From CAZQIC01 sp964593555 (lineage in GTDB: Bacteria; Bacteroidota; Bacteroidia; JAFLBG01), in contig CAZQIC010000172.1 of the NCBI GenBank assembly GCA_964593555.1, positions 1 to 7,288 on the forward strand: a stretch of DNA of 7,288 bases. Reading direction: 5' to 3'. The notes below the pieces were generated by a model, which had not been told where the DNA came from, did no database searches, and saw nothing but the letters and a program-made list of their open reading frames with translations. The position numbers and the translations under genes are program-made. The first letter of the stretch is position 1. Each line of letters opens with the position of its first letter. Below, piece by piece: positions 1-5,522 of the stretch.

Positions 1-763
1 TTTTTAGGGAGATTCCTTTTTCATTTATAGATATACACTCAGGGGAATTGTTTTTTTCTAATTCATCAATTTTTATTTTCCCAATAAAACTTCCCAATAC
101 TTCGCCATCGCTTACCCAATCGCTGGTGTTTTCCACTGAAGCGGTAAAAATTATTTCGTTTTGATCTTCTGAAATACATGCCCCCGAGAAGCCTGCCCGT
201 ATGTTATTGATTTTTTGTAATACAAATGTGTACACCTGTGGAGTAGGAGGGGTTTTGCCTTTTGTTAGATAGGTTTTGAATTTATCCAGGTTGTATTTAA
301 GGATTAAATTTTTTCCCCTATTGAAAAGAAAAAGATCATTGTTTTTTGATGCCGCTGCTTCGATGTTCAGGTCTCCATCTTTTAAATGAGCAGACTGTTT
401 TAGCATTTTATAAAAAGTCGTCAACGAAAATGTTTTAACCTCTTTCGTTTCGGTAGAAACAACCAGGGCAATATCCCTGATGGGGGATAATGATCCGGAA
501 CCTAACATAAGCAATGCTGGTTTGTTGTTCCAATCAATTGCTGTTGTTGCTTCGAAGTCGGGTTTAGATTTTTTAGGAATAATGCCTTGTTCCAGCTTCT
601 TAAAAGGAAATACCTCGATCCGGTCTGTTATTTTAAATGAAGAATCAAGCTGATAGATCCAGGGGGAATTATCGCCGATAATAAATATTTTATCGTTGAT
701 TATTTCAATGCCGGAGGCTGATGGGATATTGAGAGTATGACGTTTAATGTTCGTGATTTTCAA
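1..763 (-). CDS. Partial beta-propeller-like hypothetical protein, N-terminal 254 codons
   Basis: The reading frame is open from a stop codon just upstream (778-776) to the left edge, where it is cut off. No ATG lies near the beginning, and the only sensible start is TTG at 763-761. That start is supported because its leader matches the leader of the next gene upstream (see findings). The protein begins L/M-K-I-T-N-I-K-R and soon reads IPSASGIEIINDKIFIIGDN followed by SPWIYQLD. Short beta-strand blocks alternate with turns throughout (for example LLMLGSGS, DLFLFNRGKN, EIIFTASVEN), as in a beta-propeller. It has no signal peptide or membrane segment, so it is probably cytoplasmic in the part visible. 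From memory it resembles a Bacteroidota family of uncharacterised propeller-like proteins (perhaps DUF6929), but I am not sure of the family number. Function is unknown. The AHSA1-like gene lies 125 bp upstream on the same strand, with palindromic repeats between them. Confidence 0.75.
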   Translation of the reverse strand, partial: MKITNIKRHTLNIPSASGIEIINDKIFIIGDNSPWIYQLDSSFKITDRIEVFPFKKLEQGIIPKKSKPDFEATTAIDWNNKPALLMLGSGSLSPIRDIALVVSTETKEVKTFSLTTFYKMLKQSAHLKDGDLNIEAAASKNNDLFLFNRGKNLILKYNLDKFKTYLTKGKTPPTPQVYTFVLQKINNIRAGFSGACISEDQNEIIFTASVENTSDWVSDGEVLGSFIGKIKIDELEKNNSPECISINEKGISLK

Positions 764-792
764 TGATGTGCTTATTTAATAGTTTAATGTCA

Positions 793-870
793 GTTCGAGC
801 CTGTCGAGAACTTTTTATATGAAGGATGCGCATCTCGACTTCGCTCGATGTGACAGTCCGGGAATGACGC
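793..870. repeat. Cluster of short palindromic intergenic repeats
   Basis: Three palindromic units are packed between two minus-strand genes. Unit one (793-811, GTTCGAGCCTGTCGAGAAC) folds with GTTC/GAAC outside and GA/TC inside, with a two-base bulge, and a T5 run follows on the plus strand. Unit two (825-834) is the perfect 10 bp palindrome GATGCGCATC. Unit three (831-852) has TCGA/TCGA arms around a six-base loop, and the stem extends outward to C831-G852 with one mismatch. On the minus strand this unit reads CATCGAGCGAAGTCGAGATG. It is flanked by GTCATTCCCGG (minus strand). Both unit one and the ATCGAGCGAAGTCGAGAT motif are of the kind scattered through Bacteroidota intergenic DNA, by recall. 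They could act as transcript-end hairpins or be mobile palindromes. Confidence 0.65.
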
Positions 871-888
871 TAGATGCGACATGCTTTA

Positions 889-1287
889 TCAATTTTGTAG
901 TGCCTGCTTCATTGGTTTCCAATAATATTTTTTCCAGCCGGTTTTTAACGTTTCATGTTTGTTTTCAGGAATATTACTTTGAGTGAAGGTAAGCTTTGTT
1001 CCTTTAGTAGTTTTCTCAAAAGCAAAAGTGCAGATAGAGAAATGGTCTTCCGGCCAACCCTCTTCAGTAAAATGCCAGGCCTGGACAATTTTTTTGTTTT
1101 CTTTTAATTCAATGTTATGTCCATAACAATAACCATCAAATATTTCGAATTTACCATTTACTTTATTTGACATTTTTACCTTGCTCCCTGTGAACGCTCC
1201 ATGTTTCTTTGCATTCATTAATTGATCGTAAACGGTTTTTGGTGCTGCGTTAAAGGTGACGGTTTGTTTTATAGTATGGGTTTTCAT
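889..1287 (-). CDS. SRPBCC / AHSA1-domain protein
   Basis: This is a complete 132-residue protein of the START/Bet v1-like (SRPBCC) fold, AHSA1-type (Activator of Hsp90 ATPase homologue 1). The family pattern is clear along its whole length: VTFNAAPKTVYDQLMNAKKH at 10-29, AFTGSKVKMS at 31-40, GKFEIFDGYCYGHNIEL at 45-61, KKIVQAWHFTEEGWPEDHFS at 65-84, GTKLTFTQSNIP at 96-107, and the closing GWKKYYWKPMKQAL at 117-130. The length matches single-domain members. The fold makes a hydrophobic ligand cavity; bacterial members have diverse or unknown roles, and an Hsp90 link should not be assumed. It has no signal peptide, so it is cytosolic. The ATG start at 1287 fits the family N-terminus. The leader carries AATAAGCAC four bases before the start, shared with the next gene downstream. 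Confidence 0.9.
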   Translation of the reverse strand: MKTHTIKQTVTFNAAPKTVYDQLMNAKKHGAFTGSKVKMSNKVNGKFEIFDGYCYGHNIELKENKKIVQAWHFTEEGWPEDHFSICTFAFEKTTKGTKLTFTQSNIPENKHETLKTGWKKYYWKPMKQALQN

Positions 1288-1371
1288 TAGAGTGCTTATT
1301 AAATAAAGGTATTGGAATTTTCGGATTTGTTTTGATGAATAAAAACGGAGCTGATGGAAATAGAAATGGCT

Positions 1372-1432
1372 CTGTGTCCATCTGTGTAATCCGTGGTTAA
1401 ATTTTTACCACAGATAGCACCGATTTTCACAG
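1372..1432. repeat. 61 bp imperfect inverted repeat of CTGTG type
   Basis: Two 30-base arms (1372-1401 and 1403-1432) are inverted about a single central base at 1402, with 22 of 30 positions matching. The best-conserved parts are the outer CTGTG/CACAG and the inner GTGGT/ACCAC. Within the left arm a short unit recurs with 9-10 bp spacing (TCTGTGTCCA, TCTGTGTAA, TCCGTGGTT), so each arm is itself a run of related units. It lies between the stop of the acidic-tail gene and the start of the AHSA1-like gene. Similar CTGTGTAATCTGTGG-type sequences are, by recall, widespread intergenic elements in Bacteroidota and some other phyla. Their role is unknown. In RNA it would form a long interrupted stem. 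Confidence 0.6.
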
Positions 1433-1444
1433 AAAAAATAGCAT

Positions 1445-1966
1445 TTAAACTGATTCTTCTTTCTGTTTTAATTCTGGCAGATTTTCGCTTTCATTATTTT
1501 CTTCTTCTATAATCTCGGTGTTTTCCTCAGAAGGAGACACCAGTATAATTTCTTTTAAAATTTTAGAATCTTCAATAGTAAAGGTTGACTTTTCATCTCC
1601 CATGTCCACCCAAATTTTATGGATACGATCTTTTAAGATCTGTTCAATGATTTTATCTTCTAAGTCAATATCGAATTGTGTAATACCCAAGTGTAGTTTT
1701 TTATTGTAATCCGAAATTATTTCTGTTGTATCGGTCTCCAGTTCCGTAGTAATACCAATATCGTTGGTTAGCCCTACAGTAAAACCGGTACTGGTTTTTA
1801 CATCATATGGACCAACAATTGTCAACGACAAAAATTTAAAATCAGCAAGCTCCAGCTTTTCGGCGTAAAGTTCGGCGTATTGGTTTTTGGCAATTAGAAT
1901 TCCTCTGAATGCTTTCATTTTTTCTGACATGCCGCCTTCTGTTTCTGTTTGTGTAAGTAGTGTCAT
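1445..1966 (-). CDS. Hypothetical protein with acidic C-terminal tail
   Basis: This is a 173-residue protein that I do not recognise. Residues 17-145 look like a compact alpha/beta domain: strand-like KFLSLTIVGPYDV at 44-56, GFTVGLTND at 61-69, a helix-like stretch DLEDKIIEQILKDRIHKIWV at 101-120, then STFTIEDSKILKEIILVSP at 127-145. From about 147 to the end it becomes low-complexity and strongly acidic (runs of Glu and Asn), which suggests a disordered tail. There is no signal peptide or membrane segment, so it is probably cytosolic. ATG at 1966 is the longest start, but Met13 (MSEKMKAFRG) is a reasonable alternative because residues 1-12 are polar and look unconserved. It is monocistronic as far as seen, divergent from the acyltransferase gene with a 247 bp gap. 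Confidence 0.75.
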   Translation of the reverse strand: MTLLTQTETEGGMSEKMKAFRGILIAKNQYAELYAEKLELADFKFLSLTIVGPYDVKTSTGFTVGLTNDIGITTELETDTTEIISDYNKKLHLGITQFDIDLEDKIIEQILKDRIHKIWVDMGDEKSTFTIEDSKILKEIILVSPSEENTEIIEEENNESENLPELKQKEESV

Positions 1967-2007
1967 ATAATACTATTTTACTGTTGTTAAACTGCTGTAT
2001 ATTGTTC

Positions 2008-2032
2008 TGATTGATCGCTTGATTATCAATCA
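2008..2032. promoter_or_regulatory. Inverted repeat in divergent intergenic region, possible operator
   Basis: TGATTGAT (2008-2015) and ATCAATCA (2025-2032) are perfect inverted copies separated by nine bases. They lie 42 bp before the start of the acidic-tail gene and about 180 bp before the acyltransferase gene. Arm centres are 17 bp apart, a spacing compatible with a dimeric DNA-binding protein, but the region is AT-rich and chance cannot be excluded. No cognate regulator is in the window. Confidence 0.3.
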
Positions 2033-2213
2033 AATTAATATTTTTTTCTCACATAGATAACATAAAGTAAAACATAAATAAAATTGATTTAAATTACTGA
2101 TTTTCAATTAATTGTATTTTATTTGTGAAATCTTTACAAAATATCAGCAATCAACTTATGTGGAAGTCCAAATATCTTAGTTTATTAGAGTATTAATTTT
2201 TGATAGTAAATCT

Positions 2214-3584
2214 ATGTTGTATTCCTTTCTCAAGTTTTTAGTCGGTATTGCGGTAAGAGTTTTTTTTCGTTCAGTGGAATGGAAAAACGAAGAAAAAATA
2301 CCCAAAGGGAAGGTGCCATTACTTTTTGTTGCAAACCACCCCGGCACTTTTATGGATCCCATTGTTATCGCATCTCATATTAAACAGGAAGTTTTTTTTC
2401 TGGCAAAAGCCGAAGTATTTCGTTCGAAATTCGCTGCATGGATATTGCCGAAGTTTAACGTGATACCCGTTTATCGTAAGCAGGATGACGCGACCTTAAT
2501 GCACAAGAATGATGAAACGTTCGTGAGGTGTTACGATCATCTTTCAAAAAGAGGCTGTATACTTATTTTTCCGGAAGGCATTAGTTTAGTAGAAAGAAAA
2601 TTAAGAAAGATTAAAACAGGAGCGGCACGCATAACATTGGGTGCTGAAGCAAATAACGATTTTAAACTGGGAGTAAAAATTGTTCCTATTGGTATTAATT
2701 ATTCTCATACCATACAGTTTCAAAGTAATTTATTTATGAATGTTGGTGAGCCGATAGAAGTGGGTTCATATGAAAATGCGTATAAGCAGGATCAGTTTGC
2801 TGCAGCGGAAGACCTTACCGATAAAATACGGGAACGCCTGGAAGAGTTGATCATAGCTGTAAAAGATGATGAGATAGAAAGACTGGTAAAACAAATTGAA
2901 ATAATTTACAAAGCAAAAATTTTGGAGGAAAGGGGCGTATCAGTAAGAGACGCGGCGCAGGATTATGATGTAACAAAAAGAATTGCAGATGCAGTAAAAC
3001 ATTTTTCTGATACCGACCCGCAAAGGGTAACAACTATTAAATCCGAAGTGGAAAATTATATGTCTACCCTGGAAAGATTAAGAATAAGCGACAAATGGCT
3101 GGACAGTATATCCAAAGGCGGATCTATTCTTGCAGGCTCACTCAGTACTTTTTTGTATTTAATACTTGGTTTCCCATTGTACTTATTTGGGTTATTAACC
3201 AATTACCTTCCGTATAAAATCCCGTATTTCTTTGCACGTAAAATGACTGACAGGCCGGAGTTTTATGCGGCCATCATTATGGCTATCGGGATATTTACAT
3301 TTATTATTTTTTATTCATTGCAAATATATTTTGTTCAGCACCTGTTTCATAATGCATTACTCACACTTGGTTGTTTTATATTACTTCCCATCAGCGGATT
3401 TTTTGCATATAAATACTGGAAGCGGTTTGTGAATGTGAAAGGTAAAATAGTTGTGGTTACGCTTTTTATGAAACGTTCGGCAATTATATCTTCATTGGTA
3501 AATCAGCGTGATAATATTCTTAAAGAATTGCAGAAAGGGAGAACGGATTACAATAAGATTTATCCGCCAAATATTATTCAATAA
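2214..3584 (+). CDS. PlsC-type glycerol-phosphate/lysophospholipid acyltransferase with C-terminal membrane domain
   Basis: This 456-residue protein belongs to the LPLAT superfamily, which transfers acyl chains to glycerol-3-phosphate or lysophospholipids at the inner membrane. A hydrophobic N-terminus (3-18) leads to motif I, NHPGTFMDP at 41-49, with catalytic-type His42 and Asp48. The spacing is HX5D and not the usual HX4D, as in the Sct1/Gpt2-like branch. Motif II-like VIPVYRK is at 83-89 (Arg88), motif III FPEG at 119-122, and motif IV-like VPIGINY at 157-163. A charged, helical region (about 195-300) follows, then three probable membrane segments (about 307-330, 351-375, 378-400) and a basic tail. 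It is much longer than a plain PlsC (about 240 residues). Acyl donor and acceptor cannot be told from sequence. ATG at 2214 gives a complete N-terminus. It is the only plus-strand gene in the window and is convergent with the lipoprotein pseudogene 25 bp away. Confidence 0.88.
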   Translation: MLYSFLKFLVGIAVRVFFRSVEWKNEEKIPKGKVPLLFVANHPGTFMDPIVIASHIKQEVFFLAKAEVFRSKFAAWILPKFNVIPVYRKQDDATLMHKNDETFVRCYDHLSKRGCILIFPEGISLVERKLRKIKTGAARITLGAEANNDFKLGVKIVPIGINYSHTIQFQSNLFMNVGEPIEVGSYENAYKQDQFAAAEDLTDKIRERLEELIIAVKDDEIERLVKQIEIIYKAKILEERGVSVRDAAQDYDVTKRIADAVKHFSDTDPQRVTTIKSEVENYMSTLERLRISDKWLDSISKGGSILAGSLSTFLYLILGFPLYLFGLLTNYLPYKIPYFFARKMTDRPEFYAAIIMAIGIFTFIIFYSLQIYFVQHLFHNALLTLGCFILLPISGFFAYKYWKRFVNVKGKIVVVTLFMKRSAIISSLVNQRDNILKELQKGRTDYNKIYPPNIIQ

Positions 3585-3615
3585 TTATTTTTGCTGTTCT
3601 TCTTCACAATTATTG
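3579..3615. terminator. Weak stem between convergent genes, possible bidirectional terminator
   Basis: CAATAATT (3579-3586) pairs with AATTATTG (3608-3615) around a 21-base loop. It spans the stop codons of both converging genes. The stem has only one G-C pair and the loop is long, so it would be weak. A run of T after the left arm (3587-3591) lies inside the loop. Offered only because nothing else in this 25 bp gap could end either transcript. Confidence 0.2.
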
Positions 3616-4684
3616 TATATATATTTTCTTTACACGCGTGGGGACGGATGATCCGTTTTCATAGATTATGATAGAGCAATTACTGTCAATACCACCCCGT
3701 GCCTGAATATTACCAGTTTTAGTTGAAGTCCAGACGTTCCAGCCTGATATATTCGTAACAACCCAACCATCCTCATATCCTCCATAGTAATAAAATGGAC
3801 CATTATTAGGAGTCATTACGATTAAAGAAGCGCCAGTAGGTAAAAAAGCTGAAATCGAAACCTGTCCATGATATATACTATCTGTTTTATTCAAAAGGTT
3901 GGATCCATAATTTCCGGAATTAGAATAAGTGATAAAATTTGTAAAAGAATAGTTAGTACTGTCTATAAATTGGATAATATACTTTTCAAAATCAGGAATG
4001 GTATCAGTTATTCCCAATATACTCCACCGGGTTTTTATATTTTGTCGGATCAAATCTAATTTCAGATAATTTGCATCGTTGATCAATGCGGAGCCTAAAG
4101 TACTGTCAGATAATATCCCGTCCGGACGAAGGTCGTAGGATATGGAAGCTAACAGGCTAGACAACTCTCCTTCAGTTCTGTTTCCCTGAAGAATTATGGA
4201 CATAGCTAGCAATATAGCATTGTCGTCACTATTGTGCGTAATGTCTAACAGTTCTGATTCGAGAATAGTTGGTTTAGTAATATTGAAAATTTTCAATACT
4301 TCCTTCTCAGCTTGTTTTTTAGCATTATAGAATGAATCTCCTTGCGAGATCAGGTATTCAATTCTCGGTTTTTCAAGGTGAGATAATAAATTTACATTAA
4401 TCGTACTTTTATTTTTAATATCTGAGATACAGTTTAATGTTATCTGTGAAGCAGATTGTTCGCCTGTTATCTCGTTAAAATAAAAGCCATCTGTCCTAAG
4501 AGCGATGTATGATCGCTGAGCCAACGCTAAAGGGCCCTTTTTGAACAACTCCTATTATTTTATTAGTTGAAGGTGTATGAACATCTACATTTTCGATAAT
4601 ACCCGCATCTTTTTTACATGAGCTAATACCAAATAGTATAAGAGAAAAAAATATGTAACAAGCTCCGATTTTTTTATATTCCAA
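3610..4684 (-). pseudogene. Lipoprotein gene broken by internal deletion and frameshift
   Basis: Two minus-strand frames together resemble one Bacteroidota lipoprotein. The first frame (TTG at 4684 to a stop at 4496) gives a lipoprotein signal, KK then a hydrophobic core ending FGISSC with Cys23 as the lipidated residue, followed by IIGVVQKGPFSVGSAI. The second frame carries on as DGFYFNEITGEQSASQITL, then NVNLLSHLEKPRIEYL and a C-terminal beta-rich region ending at 3610. In homologues as I remember them, the GVVQKGPF motif and the DGFYFNE motif are separated by roughly 45 residues in one frame. Here only a few codons remain and the frame changes, so both a deletion and a frameshift have occurred, at about 4497-4517. 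The second part alone can be opened from TTG at 4548, but that would read the GPF region out of frame and lack a signal. A sequencing or assembly error is possible for the frameshift but explains the missing residues less well. Confidence 0.72.
4501..4517. repeat. Palindrome at the lipoprotein deletion junction
   Basis: AGCGAT (4501-4506) and ATCGCT (4512-4517) form a perfect 6 bp inverted repeat around the five-base loop GTATG. It sits exactly where the lipoprotein gene changes reading frame. It may have been made by the deletion or may have promoted it through a hairpin. Confidence 0.6.
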
Positions 4685-4814
4685 AGTATATGAGAATTAT
4701 TTTCGGGTAAATATAATTCTGTGTTTATCAAATATATTAGCTCATTCGTTGACAGCCGATTTTTAATAGCCATGTCGGTAGTAATGTCGGCTTTGTTTGG
4801 AATACTCCAATGTG

Positions 4815-5483
4815 TTATAAGCTATTTTTAAGTGTAAGAATATTAATAGTCGATTCTAATTGGTTCAACGTTACCTTCCTGGAATATTTTTTAACTTCAA
4901 AATGATCATTCAATTTTTCAAGAAAAGGTTTTGCCAAAGCCCGATTGGGTTCGCTCAATAAAATTACTCTATCAGTACTACATAGGTTTTTTAAAGCCAT
5001 TATTATGGGTTCGAATGATTTGCTTTCATAAGCAATATCAGATGCCAATATAATATCAGCATCAATTGATGTATCTGCCTTTCTCCAGTCTAATAATTTA
5101 AATTCCGCAGTAGAAGAATTATTTAACTCCCAGTTTTTTTTAGCAAAATCAAGTGGGGCCTGCATATAATCTGTAAATGTAACCTGCGCTCCAAGTTTAC
5201 CAGCGGTAATTCCCGGTAATCCTAATCCGCAGCCAATCTCCAGTATTTTTGTTCCAGTTTTAATAATATTGTTCTCTACTATATGCTCTGCTAATGCAAT
5301 GGCTGATGGCCATAAGTCGGCCCAATAAGGAATGCGCTCATCTTTTACATCATCAATGTTGGCGTCTTCACTAAGTAATTGGTTAAACAATTCATCAACG
5401 TTATTGATGCAAAACAATTTAACATCAATATTTTTTATTGTGATGTTCCTTAATTCGGTTTTGTATAGATCCTTGTTCACCAA
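4815..5483 (-). CDS. SAM-dependent protein methyltransferase, Methyltransf_16 (lysine methyltransferase-like)
   Basis: This 222-residue class I methyltransferase has a Rossmann-type core. A conserved pre-motif, PYWADLWPSAIALAEHI at 52-68, precedes motif I, ILEIGCGLGLPG at 80-91, the SAM-binding loop. Asp105 in VTFTDY is the post-I acidic residue expected to bind the ribose. DxxY (Asp149-Ile-Ala-Tyr152, within ASDIAYES) is the hallmark of the METTL21/METTL20/Methyltransf_16 group of lysine methyltransferases. The substrate is therefore probably a protein side chain, though the target is unknown. There is no signal peptide, so it is cytosolic. The start is TTG at 5483 or GTG one codon later at 5480, since no ATG precedes the conserved region and a stop lies four codons upstream at 5495-5493. 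The carboxylase gene ends 39 bp upstream on the same strand, so the two are probably cotranscribed. Confidence 0.85.
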   Translation of the reverse strand: MVNKDLYKTELRNITIKNIDVKLFCINNVDELFNQLLSEDANIDDVKDERIPYWADLWPSAIALAEHIVENNIIKTGTKILEIGCGLGLPGITAGKLGAQVTFTDYMQAPLDFAKKNWELNNSSTAEFKLLDWRKADTSIDADIILASDIAYESKSFEPIIMALKNLCSTDRVILLSEPNRALAKPFLEKLNDHFEVKKYSRKVTLNQLESTINILTLKNSL

Positions 5484-5522
5484 ATCAATTGTTTAGTTTC
5501 AATAAAATGTCAATGAGAAAAA

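Noticed and set aside
1842..2033. A 63-codon minus-strand frame across the start of the acidic-tail gene
   Set aside because: It is out of frame with a better gene, is composed of Asn/Arg-rich shadow sequence, and its first part is intergenic.
2082..2109. AATTGA/TCAATT inverted repeat upstream of the acyltransferase gene
   Set aside because: Very AT-rich surroundings make such six-base matches expected by chance.
4585..4773. A 62-codon minus-strand frame beginning ATG at 4773 and overlapping the lipoprotein signal region
   Set aside because: It lies in another frame from the lipobox, has no recognisable features, and its coding is explained as a shadow of the leader and signal peptide.
4754..4792. 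AGCCGA (4754-4759) and TCGGCT (4787-4792), with ATGTCGG repeated between and at the right arm
   Set aside because: Arms are short and widely spaced in the gap before the lipoprotein gene; chance is a sufficient explanation.
4797..4810. TTGGA/TCCAA hairpin just after the methyltransferase stop, possible terminator
   Set aside because: Five-pair stem without a T-run on the minus strand; too weak to call.
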